Shown piece by piece: positions 45,199 through 53,171 of a DNA stretch of 64,000 nt. A model generated the notes under the pieces. That model worked only from the letters and a program-made list of their open reading frames with translations. It had not been told where the DNA came from and ran no database searches. Source of the DNA: Firmicutes bacterium TM09-10 (GTDB lineage: Bacteria > Bacillota > Clostridia > Lachnospirales > Lachnospiraceae). The stretch covers positions 1-64,000 of the forward strand of contig QUKC01000007.1 in assembly GCA_003481005.1 (NCBI GenBank), written 5' to 3'. Position 1 is the first letter of the stretch. Each line of letters opens with the position of its first letter. Position numbers and translations under genes: made by a program.

Positions 45199-46929
45199 AT
45201 GACTCCGATCATCGAGTTTAAAAACTATACTTTTAAATATCGATCACAGTCAGAGCCTACACTCCGGGACATTGACCTTAGGGTCAATCCCGGAGAGAAG
45301 GTTTTAATCGTGGGACCGTCCGGGTCGGGAAAATCGACTCTGGTGCACTGCATCAACGGGATGGTTCCTTTTTCATACCCTGGCGAAAGCAGCGGAACTT
45401 TGACTGTGGGCGGTAAAGATCCTGCGAAAACCGGTATTTTTGGAATGTCCAAAATTGTCGGTACGGTGCTGCAGGATACAGACGGCCAGTTTATCGGCCT
45501 GACGGTTGCAGAAGATGTTGCTTTTGCACTGGAAAACGACTGCGTAGAGCAGGAAGAGATGTTCCGCGCAGTAGACGAAGTGGCAGAGGTTGTTGATATC
45601 AAAGCCCTTCTCGGCAATGCACCGACGGAGCTTTCCGGCGGACAGAAACAGAGAGTTTCCATGGCAGGCGTGCTGGTAGATGATGTGGATATCCTGCTGT
45701 TTGATGAGCCGCTGGCAAACCTTGACCCGGCGACCGGCAAGCGGGCTATCGACCTGATCGACCGGATCTGCCGGGAGCGCGACAAGACGGTTATCATTAT
45801 CGAACACCGGTTAGAGGATGCCCTTTACCGGGATGTAGACAGAATTGTGGTGATCGGGGACGGAAGGGTTGTAGCGGATATGACGCCGGACGAGCTGCTT
45901 GCCTCCGATATTCTGATTCAGGAGGGCATCCGTGAGCCGCTGTATGTGACGGCACTCAAACATGCGGGATGTCAGGTTGCGGCAAAGGATCATCCTCAGC
46001 ATATCGAGACGATGAATCTGGAGCCTTATCAGGAAAAGGTAAGGGCCTGGTTCGAGAAGGTTTCCCTGCCGGAGATTCAAGGAGAGGAAAAGCCGGCCCT
46101 CGAAGTGCTGGATCTGGACTTTTCCTATATTACAGGCAAACCGATCCTGTCGGATATTCATTTCCGTATTAACAAAGGGGAAATGCTCGCAATTGTCGGC
46201 AAAAACGGCGCGGGCAAGAGTACGTTGTCAAATCTGATCTGCGGCTTTATCCATCCGGATCACGGTAAGATCCTGTTAAATGGCAGTGATATTGCGGACA
46301 AATCCATCAAGGAGCGCGGCGAGGCCATCGGGCTTGTCATGCAGAACCCGAATCAGATGATTTCCAAGCCGATGATTTTTGATGAAGTGGCGCTGGGACT
46401 ACGGGTCCGTGGCGTGCCGGAGGAAGAGGTAAAGGAACGGGTTTACGATAAGTTAAAGATCTGCGGTCTGTATCCCTTCCGGAACTGGCCGGTTTCTGCT
46501 CTGAGCTTTGGTCAGAAAAAACGTGTGACCATCGCTTCGATCCTCGTTATGAATCCGGAGATCCTGATTCTGGATGAGCCGACGGCAGGACAGGATTACC
46601 GTCATTATACGGAAATTATGGAATTTTTAAAGCACTTAAATGAGACCCTTGGCATTACGATCATCATGATCACACATGATATGCATCTGATGCTGGAATA
46701 TACCGACCGTGCGATCGTTATCGCGGACGGCGAGCTGATTGCGGACGACAAGCCGGCAAAAGTGCTGACGGATGAAGCGGTTGCAGACCGTGCTTATCTG
46801 AAAAAGACGTCGCTGTACGATCTGGCGGTGCGCTGCGGCATCGGGGATGCGTCCGGCTTTGCAGAGCGGTTTATTTATTATGAAAGGCAGGTGAGAGCGG
46901 ATGGCGGGCAGAATTCTGACGTACAGTGA
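45199..46929 (+). CDS. ECF transporter double ATP-binding protein
   Basis: The 576-residue protein is a fusion of two ABC ATPases. Domain 1 (about 5-240) has Walker A GPSGSGKST, signature LSGGQKQRV and Walker B ILLFDEPLANLDP; domain 2 (about 300-530) has GKNGAGKST, a signature changed to LSFGQKKRV and ILILDEPTAGQD. It energises the S component upstream through the EcfT protein downstream. This fused form corresponds to the EcfA-EcfA' pair of YkoD-like systems. It begins 3 bp after the S-component stop. Confidence 0.94.
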   Translation: MTPIIEFKNYTFKYRSQSEPTLRDIDLRVNPGEKVLIVGPSGSGKSTLVHCINGMVPFSYPGESSGTLTVGGKDPAKTGIFGMSKIVGTVLQDTDGQFIGLTVAEDVAFALENDCVEQEEMFRAVDEVAEVVDIKALLGNAPTELSGGQKQRVSMAGVLVDDVDILLFDEPLANLDPATGKRAIDLIDRICRERDKTVIIIEHRLEDALYRDVDRIVVIGDGRVVADMTPDELLASDILIQEGIREPLYVTALKHAGCQVAAKDHPQHIETMNLEPYQEKVRAWFEKVSLPEIQGEEKPALEVLDLDFSYITGKPILSDIHFRINKGEMLAIVGKNGAGKSTLSNLICGFIHPDHGKILLNGSDIADKSIKERGEAIGLVMQNPNQMISKPMIFDEVALGLRVRGVPEEEVKERVYDKLKICGLYPFRNWPVSALSFGQKKRVTIASILVMNPEILILDEPTAGQDYRHYTEIMEFLKHLNETLGITIIMITHDMHLMLEYTDRAIVIADGELIADDKPAKVLTDEAVADRAYLKKTSLYDLAVRCGIGDASGFAERFIYYERQVRADGGQNSDVQ

Positions 46930-47731
46930 AAAAGATACCTGGATCCATCGGCTTTCCGGCGTTTCGAAAATGATCTTTTTCCTGCTCTGGTCGCTGACCG
47001 GTATGCTGACCTATGACACGAGAGTGCTGCTGGTCATGCTGGTCTGCAGTCTGGTGATCTTTAAGGTTTCCCATACGGAATGGAAACAGGTCGGGACGGT
47101 ATTTCAGTTTATTTTGCTGTTTTTGTGTATTAACATGCTTGCGGTGTGGCTGTTTTCCCCGAATCAGGGAACTGTGATCTACGGCACAAAAACAGAGCTT
47201 TTACACCTGTTTGGCAATCATAATATCACAAAGGAACAGCTGTTTTACCAGTTTAATATTATGCTGAAGTATCTGACAGTAACGCCGGTGGTACTGATGT
47301 TTATCGTGACGACCAACCCGAGCGAGTTTGCGGCAAGCTTAAATCGTATGGGTGTCAGCTACAACGTGGGCTACGCCATTGCCATCGCGCTGCGTTACAT
47401 CCCGGACGTACAGTCTGATTTTACCAAGATCAAGCATGCGCAGGAGGCGCGGGGCATCGAGATGAGCAGCAAGACATCCCTCTGGACGAGAATCAGGCGG
47501 ATGAGCACGATTATTTTCCCGCTGCTGTTTTCCAGCATGGATCGTATCGATGTGGTCAGCAATGCCATGGAGCTGCGGGGCTTCGGTAAAAATAAAAAAC
47601 GTACCTGGTACATGGGAAAGAAGCTGGTACGAAATGACTATCTGACGATTGGATTTGCGGTAGTATTTATGGCGGTCGCTCTGACGATTACATTTGCGGA
47701 TGGCAGCCGTTTCTGGAATCCATTCCAGTAA
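46901..47731 (+). CDS. ECF transporter transmembrane protein EcfT
   Basis: The 276-residue protein is the scaffold that links the ATPases to the S component. It has about five membrane helices, and the cytoplasmic coupling helices carry the EcfT signatures: ALRYIPDVQ...HAQEARGIE and a second AMELRGFGKNKKRT, both with the Ala-Arg-Gly-type motif that docks on the ATPases. It overlaps the ATPase gene by 29 bp; AGGTGAGAGCGG precedes the ATG. It ends in a terminator. Confidence 0.93.
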   Translation: MAGRILTYSEKDTWIHRLSGVSKMIFFLLWSLTGMLTYDTRVLLVMLVCSLVIFKVSHTEWKQVGTVFQFILLFLCINMLAVWLFSPNQGTVIYGTKTELLHLFGNHNITKEQLFYQFNIMLKYLTVTPVVLMFIVTTNPSEFAASLNRMGVSYNVGYAIAIALRYIPDVQSDFTKIKHAQEARGIEMSSKTSLWTRIRRMSTIIFPLLFSSMDRIDVVSNAMELRGFGKNKKRTWYMGKKLVRNDYLTIGFAVVFMAVALTITFADGSRFWNPFQ

Positions 47732-47769
47732 AAAAACGCGGAGCTGCGGGACACGGGTATCGCGTTTTT
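47731..47769 (+). terminator. Terminator after ecfT
   Basis: AAAAAACGCG (47731-47740) pairs with CGCGTTTTT (47761-47769). Confidence 0.72.
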
Positions 47770-47770
47770 A

Positions 47771-47846
47771 GAAAAAATCCGGGGCGCAGGCAAATTGGAT
47801 GCTGCGCTCCGGGAAAATGAAATCAGGGGATGCAGCGGATTTTTTC
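47771..47846 (+). promoter_or_regulatory. Two mutually exclusive hairpins in the mutarotase leader
   Basis: CCGGGGCGCAG (47779-47789) pairs with CTGCGCTCCGG (47802-47812), one G-T pair. The flanking GAAAAAATCCG (47771-47781) is a perfect partner for CGGATTTTTTC (47836-47846), a terminator-like outer stem. The two share CCG at 47779-47781, so they compete at the base; the arrangement suggests attenuation. Confidence 0.4.
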
Positions 47847-47869
47847 ATCGGCTGCGGAAAGGGGAATGT

Positions 47870-48745
47870 ATGATTTACACACTGGAAAATGACAGCCTGA
47901 AGGTTCAGGTAAACTCCCACGGCGGCGAGCTGTGGTCGATTCAGACAAAGGACGGGGCCGAATATCTCTGGCAGGGCGATGAGGCTTACTGGAAAGACCG
48001 CGCGTTGAATCTGTTTCCGTATATCGCGCGTCTGACTGAGGGCAAATATACGCTGGATGGCAAGACCTACGAAATGCCGATCCACGGCTTTGTCAATTCT
48101 TCCGATCTGGAAGTAGAAGAGCATACGGCACAGAGACTGGTGTTGAAGCTGACAGACAGCGAGGACACGAGAGAAATGTATCCCTTTGCGTTTGTTTACT
48201 GGCTGACCTATGAGCTTGTCGGCAACAAATTAAATGTTACTTTTGCGGTAGAAAATAATGACAAAAAGGTGATGTATTTCGGCGTCGGCGGTCATCCGGG
48301 TTTTGCCGTTCCGCTGGAAAAAGGCCTTGCATTTGAGGATTACTGCTTACAGTTTGAAGCTTCCGGGAATCCGACCCGCGTTGGCTTTTCTGAGGACTGC
48401 TTCGTAAATGGCGAGGACAGCGAGTTTATTTTATCTGACGGCGGTAAGCTGCCCCTTGCACACAACCTGTTCGATCAGGATGCGATCGTGCTGACTGATA
48501 TGGCGAAGGCAGTGACCCTGTGCAGTGAAAAAGGAACAAGAAGCGTGCGGGTATCCTATCCGCAGATGAATTTCCTGGGGATCTGGCATATGCCGTTTAC
48601 CGATGCGCCCTATGTCTGCATCGAGCCCTGGTCTGCGCTTCCTTCCCGCAAGGGCAGGATCGAAGACCTTTCCGAGCAGCCCAACCTGGTTCATCTGCCT
48701 GCAGGCGAGCGGTATGAAAATACCTGGAGTATTGAGATTTTCTGA
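47870..48745 (+). CDS. Aldose 1-epimerase family protein (LacX-like)
   Basis: The 291-residue protein belongs to the galactose mutarotase-like superfamily, which interconverts sugar anomers. Visible features are an N-terminal LKVQVNSHGGELWSIQ, WKDRALNLFPYIARL, the putative catalytic His in MPIHGFVNSS and a second in GVGGHPGFAVPL, and a C-terminal CIEPWSALPSRKG. It fits the LacX-like branch, whose exact substrate is not established. The start at 47870 follows GGAAAGGGGAATGT; an upstream in-frame ATG at 47795 lies in the leader hairpins and is rejected. It is monocistronic. Confidence 0.88.
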   Translation: MIYTLENDSLKVQVNSHGGELWSIQTKDGAEYLWQGDEAYWKDRALNLFPYIARLTEGKYTLDGKTYEMPIHGFVNSSDLEVEEHTAQRLVLKLTDSEDTREMYPFAFVYWLTYELVGNKLNVTFAVENNDKKVMYFGVGGHPGFAVPLEKGLAFEDYCLQFEASGNPTRVGFSEDCFVNGEDSEFILSDGGKLPLAHNLFDQDAIVLTDMAKAVTLCSEKGTRSVRVSYPQMNFLGIWHMPFTDAPYVCIEPWSALPSRKGRIEDLSEQPNLVHLPAGERYENTWSIEIF

Positions 48746-48826
48746 ATTTTGCAGAACTGTGAAAAGGAATGTGCCTTGACACATTCTTGCGCCGAGTGCG
48801 CGGTTGCTTCGGCAACCATCTACCGC

Positions 48827-48880
48827 GCCGAGTGCGCATCCTCGCGGAGTGTTTCTTATCGCATGGAAACGAAGTTTTCC
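48827..48880 (-). repeat. Dispersed 55-bp intergenic repeat, copy B (inverted relative to copy A)
   Basis: The reverse complement of this stretch matches 20944-20998 closely. A direct repeat of GCGCCGAGTGCGC occurs at its left end and again at 48790-48802. Confidence 0.78.
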
Positions 48881-48889
48881 GTACGATAA

Positions 48890-48941
48890 AAAAGAATCCG
48901 GCGTCAGACAGCGATAGGACTGTGCGCCGGATTCTTTTTTT
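48890..48941 (+). terminator. Strong terminator between the mutarotase-like gene and thiT
   Basis: AAAGAATCCGGCG pairs with CGCCGGATTCTTT, with runs of A and T on both flanks, so it serves both converging genes. Confidence 0.85.
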
Positions 48942-48949
48942 ATAAATCT

Positions 48950-48974
48950 GAAATGCTCGCAGAGCGTGCGTTTT
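48950..48974. repeat. Palindromic repeat, AATAGAATGC family, copy 3 (degenerate)
   Basis: GAAATGCTCGCAGAGCGTGC and following GTTTTAT match the core of 34144-34176. It overlaps the thiT stop codon. Confidence 0.65.
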
Positions 48975-49653
48975 ATCTCTGTGTCGCCATGGTTTTTAAT
49001 TGTCCCATGACCTTTTTGACCGGAGGCAGGTAGAGGATGATCAGTGTCAGCACCGCTTCCACGGACAGATAGATGCCGTTGTAAACCAGGGAATAGACCG
49101 GTGCGGACATGCCGTAGTCTGCAGCGTAAGCGCCGAAGAAGATCATACCGGATAAAAATGCGAAGAAATAACGACCGAGTACACCTGCGATATAGCCCTT
49201 CACCAGACCGTTTTTCGATTTGGAAAACAGGCCGGATAAGCCGAGCGCACCGAATGCGAAGATGTAATCAACGAGCATCTGCGGTATGCTGATGATATAC
49301 GGATCGCTGACCAGCTGTAAAAAGCCGTAGGCGATGGCGGTCATCAGTCCGGCACGCAGACCGTACCAATAGCCGATCAGGACTAAGAACAGCATGGAAA
49401 ATAAAGTGATGGAGCCGCCGAAGGGCAGATGGAACAGCTTGATTTCGGAAGTGACAAAGGCAGCAGCTATCGCCATTGCGGAAAATGCCAGCTGACGTGC
49501 GGAAAATTTGGGCTGCTTCACAGAATTGCCGATAAAGCAGGCCAGCAGCAAAAGCGCCAGCATGAGGACAACCAGTGCGGTATAACCGGCAGTGGTCAGC
49601 TGATAAGTCGTTCCCCATTCATCCGTGATGGGGATTGCAAAAAAATTGGACAT
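48973..49653 (-). CDS. thiT: Energy-coupled thiamine transporter ThiT
   Basis: The 226-residue S component captures thiamine for an ECF transporter. It has about six helices and the ThiT stretch LQLVSDPYIISIPQMLVDY followed by FAFGALGLSGLF, which builds the thiamine site. A TPP riboswitch lies directly upstream on the same strand, which settles the substrate. It has AAGGAGG ahead of ATG 49653, part of a hairpin that can hide it. It is not linked to an ATPase gene; it may use a shared ECF module. Confidence 0.95.
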   Translation of the reverse strand: MSNFFAIPITDEWGTTYQLTTAGYTALVVLMLALLLLACFIGNSVKQPKFSARQLAFSAMAIAAAFVTSEIKLFHLPFGGSITLFSMLFLVLIGYWYGLRAGLMTAIAYGFLQLVSDPYIISIPQMLVDYIFAFGALGLSGLFSKSKNGLVKGYIAGVLGRYFFAFLSGMIFFGAYAADYGMSAPVYSLVYNGIYLSVEAVLTLIILYLPPVKKVMGQLKTMATQR

Positions 49654-49661
49654 AAAAAAAA

Positions 49662-49682
49662 CCTCCTTGTGTGCACAGGAGG
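49662..49682 (-). promoter_or_regulatory. Shine-Dalgarno-sequestering hairpin before thiT
   Basis: CCTCC (49678-49682, minus-strand reading) pairs with GGAGG (49662-49666), the thiT ribosome-binding site, across an 11-nt loop. Confidence 0.6.
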
Positions 49683-49685
49683 GGA

Positions 49686-49713
49686 CGAAAAACAGGACAG
49701 ATAAAAATCTGTC
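49686..49713 (-). terminator. Terminator in the TPP riboswitch expression platform
   Basis: On the minus strand, GACAGAT pairs with ATCTGTC (49696-49713), followed by CTGTTTTT. It lies between aptamer and thiT. Confidence 0.7.
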
Positions 49714-49720
49714 ACATGTG

Positions 49721-49805
49721 CCTCCCTACGCCGGTATTATCCGGTTCAGGTGATGAGGGTCAGAAATCCGGGCGGATATTCAGTCTCAGCAATCGCTCCC
49801 CTGGC
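49721..49805 (-). ncRNA. TPP (thiamine pyrophosphate) riboswitch
   Basis: Read on the minus strand the aptamer shows the THI-box landmarks: CCAGGGGAGC at the start, GCTGAGA in the pyrimidine-sensor arm, GACCC and CACCTGA, then GATAATACCGGCGTAGGGA. TPP binding should stop expression of thiT. A terminator hairpin and a hairpin masking the thiT ribosome-binding site follow. Confidence 0.95.
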
Positions 49806-49870
49806 AATAGTATGAAATTCTGAAATGGAAAAAGAAACGCGTTTCGCATACTTTCGCCATTCCACTGCTT

Positions 49871-49899
49871 ATGATAGTCGGGTTGAGGGAGAGTGTCAA
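49871..49899 (-). promoter_or_regulatory. Promoter for the TPP riboswitch / thiT
   Basis: On the minus strand: TTGACA (49899-49894), 17-bp spacer, TATCAT (49876-49871). The transcript starts about 60 nt before the aptamer. Confidence 0.75.
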
Positions 49900-49939
49900 G
49901 CTTTTTTCAAAGCTGCGGAACCTTGGCCTGTGCATTGTG

Positions 49940-50096
49940 AAAGTTCACCCGCGCCATTCGCAAAAGCGCGTCTTCGACGCTCCCCGCTGCTTCGCAGCTC
50001 CTTTTGCTCATAACATGGCGCTCCCTTCGTCCCTTCCTGCAGGCTGATTTTCATGCGAGCATGAAATCAGCCTGCAGGAAGGGACGAGTAAACTGG
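49940..50096. repeat. Palindromic repeat, GTTCACTCG family, copy 4, with a very long internal hairpin
   Basis: The left arm AGTTCACCCGCGCCATTCGC (49942 onward) matches copies 1 and 3; the right end has CGAGTAAACT. Inside, 50028-50055 pairs with 50060-50086 in a 27-bp stem with one bulged T and a 4-nt loop. Confidence 0.82.
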
Positions 50097-50111
50097 GAAT
50101 AAAATTAGGGC

Positions 50112-50140
50112 TTGTAACCGTTTCGGATTGGGAATATACT
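50112..50140 (+). promoter_or_regulatory. Promoter for the VanY-like gene
   Basis: TTGTAA (50112-50117), 17-bp spacer, TATACT (50135-50140). Confidence 0.6.
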
Positions 50141-50191
50141 AATATACTGAATTGACAAAAAAGATAAAACGATAAAAGGATTGCGAATGAA

Positions 50192-51085
50192 TTGAATAAC
50201 GATAATTACAAAAAATGGTTCATTGGACTGGCAGGCGGGGTTGTAGTCCTTGCAGGAGTGCTGACCAGTTCGTTTTATGTGTCTTATGCAAAGGTAAAAG
50301 GAGAACTGACCCAGACCAGCGCCGAGCTGTTAAACGCACAGAGTCAGGTGGAGGATCTGACAAAGGAACTGGAAGAAAGCAGCAATGCAGAGGAAGAAAC
50401 CCGGGAAGGCTATGTGACCGTCATGCTGCAGGACGGCGAGAAAGAGGATCTGCCGGAAATTCCATTTTCTGTAGACCTGGAGGACTGGAACTATGTGCTG
50501 GTCAATGAAAAAAATCCGCTGCGGCAGGATTTTGAGGTAGATCTGGTCAAGACGGACAATGGGAAGTATGTGGACGGGCGGATTCAGAAAGCCCTTGAGA
50601 TGATGCTGGCGGACGGCAAAAAGGAAGGGCTGCCCCTGATGGTTTGTTCCGCTTACCGCGATTATCAAAAGCAGGATCAGCTGATGGACAACTCCATCGC
50701 AAAATTCGTAAGGGGCGGCATGAGCTATAAGGACGCTTTTTTCAAGACAAAGGAAGAAATCGCCCTCACCGGTGCGAGCGAGCATCACACCGGTCTCGCT
50801 GTGGATATTGTAGGCAAAAATCATCAGGGCCTGGATAAATCCCAGGCTTCCACCAAAGAGGCGATCTGGTTAAACGAGCACGCTGCAGAATATGGTTTTA
50901 TTCTCCGTTTCCCGCAGGACAAGGTGGAGATCACCGGGATTTCCTATGAATCCTGGCATTTCCGCTACGTTGGGGAAGAGGCGGCGAAGTTTATGAAGGA
51001 AAATAACCTGTGCCTGGAGGAGTTTGTAGAGCTTGCAAAGGCACAACAGGAGCAGGAGGCGTTAAAAGAAGCGGAGATGGAGTAG
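50192..51085 (+). CDS. M15 family D-alanyl-D-alanine carboxypeptidase (VanY-like)
   Basis: The 297-residue protein has an N-terminal membrane anchor (about 8-32), a coiled-coil spacer (about 33-70), then an M15B peptidase domain. The zinc ligands are in SEHHTGLAVDI (His and Asp) and SWHFRYVG (His), with SAYRDYQKQ upstream. It probably trims D-Ala from cell-wall peptides outside the membrane. The start is TTG at 50192, with AAAGGA 11 nt upstream; no in-frame ATG fits. No van resistance genes are near, so it is a housekeeping or remodelling enzyme. Confidence 0.9.
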   Translation: MNNDNYKKWFIGLAGGVVVLAGVLTSSFYVSYAKVKGELTQTSAELLNAQSQVEDLTKELEESSNAEEETREGYVTVMLQDGEKEDLPEIPFSVDLEDWNYVLVNEKNPLRQDFEVDLVKTDNGKYVDGRIQKALEMMLADGKKEGLPLMVCSAYRDYQKQDQLMDNSIAKFVRGGMSYKDAFFKTKEEIALTGASEHHTGLAVDIVGKNHQGLDKSQASTKEAIWLNEHAAEYGFILRFPQDKVEITGISYESWHFRYVGEEAAKFMKENNLCLEEFVELAKAQQEQEALKEAEME

Positions 51086-51115
51086 GGATACTGCATCAGA
51101 AAGAGAGGAGCTGTC

Positions 51116-52186
51116 ATGGCAGACTGGGAAGCAAATGTACGCAGGGTTGTCCCCTACACACCGGGAGAGCAGCCCAAACGAAATGACATCATTAAGTTAA
51201 ACACCAATGAATGCCCGTATCCGCCTGCGCCGGGTGTGGCAAAAGCGCTGCTGGAGTTTGAAGCGGATAAGCTGCGGCTGTATCCCGATCCGGCGGCCCT
51301 TGAGCTGCGGGAAGCGATTGCAGCAGCGGTTTCTATTCCAGAGCACCCGGTTGCAGCAGACCAGGTGTTTGTAGGCGTCGGCTCCGACGATGTGCTGGCG
51401 CTGGCATTTCTGACCTTTTTTAACAGCAAAAAGCCGATTCTGTTCCCGGACATCACCTATTCCTTTTATGATGTCTGGGCAGATCTGTATGGCATTCCCT
51501 ATCGGACGCCTGAACTGGATGAAAGGTTCCGTCTGAAAAAAGAGGACTACCTGACCGAAAACGGCGGCATTATTTTCCCGAACCCCAACGCACCGACGGG
51601 TTTGATGGAGAATCTGGATACGATCGAGGAGATCGTGGCAAAAAATCCCGATTCCGTTGTGATTGTGGACGAGGCCTATGTGGATTTCGGGGGTGTGAGC
51701 GCCCTGCCTCTTGTGGATAAGTATGAAAATCTGCTCATTGTGCAGACGTTTTCGAAGTCGCGGGCACTTGCGGGTATGAGAATCGGCTTTGCGATCGGTC
51801 AAAAGAAGCTGATTTCCTATTTAAATGATGTCAAATTTTCCTTCAACTCCTATACAATGAACCGCCTGACAATTGCCTGCGGAAAGGCATGCGTAGAGGA
51901 TCGTGGGTATTTTCAGGAGATTACGGGGAAAATCGTGGCGACCCGGGAATGGACGAAGCAGAAGCTGGCAGAGCTGGGCTTTACGTTCCCGGATTCGAAG
52001 GCGAACTTTATTTTCGCAACGCATAAAACTGTCCCGGCGCAGGAGTTATTCGAAAACCTGAAAACAGCCGGAATTTATGTGCGATATTTCAAAAAGCCCA
52101 GAATCGACAACTATCTGCGGATTACAGTCGGTACGCAGGCAGAGATGGAGCGGCTGGTGGAAGTGCTGGCAGAGCTGGTGAAATAG
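51116..52186 (+). CDS. hisC: Histidinol-phosphate aminotransferase
   Basis: The 356-residue PLP enzyme converts imidazole-acetol phosphate to histidinol phosphate. It starts with KLNTNECPYPPAP, and has FPNPNAPTG, VDEAYVDFGG and the PLP lysine Lys214 in TFSKSRALAGMRIGF. AGAGGAG precedes the ATG. It is isolated from other histidine genes, and HisC-like enzymes can also act on aromatic amino acids, so the exact role is likely but not certain. It may be co-transcribed with the peptidase gene 30 bp upstream. Confidence 0.92.
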   Translation: MADWEANVRRVVPYTPGEQPKRNDIIKLNTNECPYPPAPGVAKALLEFEADKLRLYPDPAALELREAIAAAVSIPEHPVAADQVFVGVGSDDVLALAFLTFFNSKKPILFPDITYSFYDVWADLYGIPYRTPELDERFRLKKEDYLTENGGIIFPNPNAPTGLMENLDTIEEIVAKNPDSVVIVDEAYVDFGGVSALPLVDKYENLLIVQTFSKSRALAGMRIGFAIGQKKLISYLNDVKFSFNSYTMNRLTIACGKACVEDRGYFQEITGKIVATREWTKQKLAELGFTFPDSKANFIFATHKTVPAQELFENLKTAGIYVRYFKKPRIDNYLRITVGTQAEMERLVEVLAELVK

Positions 52187-52308
52187 GGCGCGGCATGTTC
52201 GAAAACGCGCGGGCAGCAGCGGAAAATACGTTCGCATGCAGACACAGGAACGCGCGCGGACAGATGCAGAAAAACGCCGCTGCGCGGCAGAGGGAGCGTG
52301 GATAACGG

Positions 52309-53070
52309 ATGGAAATGTATGAGGATTTTGCGTTAGTTTATGATCGGTTCATGGATGAAACACCCTATGAAGAATGGTGTCAGTTTGTAGTCGAACGCCT
52401 GAAACAGGATCAGATCACGGACGGAATCCTGCTGGATCTCGGCTGCGGCACGGGCTCCATGACAGAGCTTCTGGCAAAGCAGGGCTACGATATGATCGGC
52501 GTCGATCTGTCGGACAGCATGCTGGATATCGCGATGGAGAAACGGGCAAAGTCCGGTCAGAATATTTTGTATCTGCAGCAGGATATGCGGGAGTTTGAGC
52601 TTTACGGAACGGTCCGGGCGGTGATCTGTCTGTGTGACTCGTTAAATTATCTACTGGAAGAAGACGACTTACTGACAACTTTTAAACTGGTAAACAACTA
52701 TCTTGACCCGAATGGGCTTTTTATCTTTGATTTTAATACGGTTTATAAATACGAAACAGTCATCGGGGACAGCACGATTGCGGAAAACCGGGAGGACTGC
52801 AGCTTTATCTGGGAAAATTATTATACGGCGGAGGATCAGATCAACGAATATGATCTGACGATTTTTGTGAAACAGCAAAAAGACCTGTTCCGCAAATTTA
52901 CGGAGACCCATCTGCAGCGCGGCTATACGCTGGAAACGATGAAACGGCTCGTGGAACAGTCCGGGCTGATTTTTGTCGAGGCACTGGATGCAGACACGCA
53001 TGGCAGTGTAACGGAGACGAGTGAGCGGATCTATGTGATCGCGCGGGAGTACGGAAAAAATCCGGCATAA
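52309..53070 (+). CDS. Class I SAM-dependent methyltransferase
   Basis: The 253-residue protein has the Rossmann methyltransferase motif I LDLGCGTGSMTELLAKQG, followed by GVDLSDSML, and a motif II-like CLCDSLNYLL. The opening MYEDFALVYDRFMDETPYEE fits a Clostridia family of small-molecule or tRNA methyltransferases; the substrate is unknown. It follows hisC by 122 bp, in a GC-rich stretch where I see no gene or clear signal. hslO follows about 100 bp downstream. Confidence 0.88.
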   Translation: MEMYEDFALVYDRFMDETPYEEWCQFVVERLKQDQITDGILLDLGCGTGSMTELLAKQGYDMIGVDLSDSMLDIAMEKRAKSGQNILYLQQDMREFELYGTVRAVICLCDSLNYLLEEDDLLTTFKLVNNYLDPNGLFIFDFNTVYKYETVIGDSTIAENREDCSFIWENYYTAEDQINEYDLTIFVKQQKDLFRKFTETHLQRGYTLETMKRLVEQSGLIFVEALDADTHGSVTETSERIYVIAREYGKNPA

Positions 53071-53171
53071 GAAATGAAATATCTGCGCAGTGCAGAAAAG
53101 CTATGGGACGAAAAGCGCAGCGTGGAAATGGCAGAGCTTACCGCGAGGTAAGCCTGAGGAATGGAGGAGCT

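Noticed and set aside
50192..51085. Vancomycin-resistance vanY
   Set aside because: The peptidase family matches, but no vanA/B/H/X/R/S genes are near; M15 peptidases are common housekeeping enzymes.
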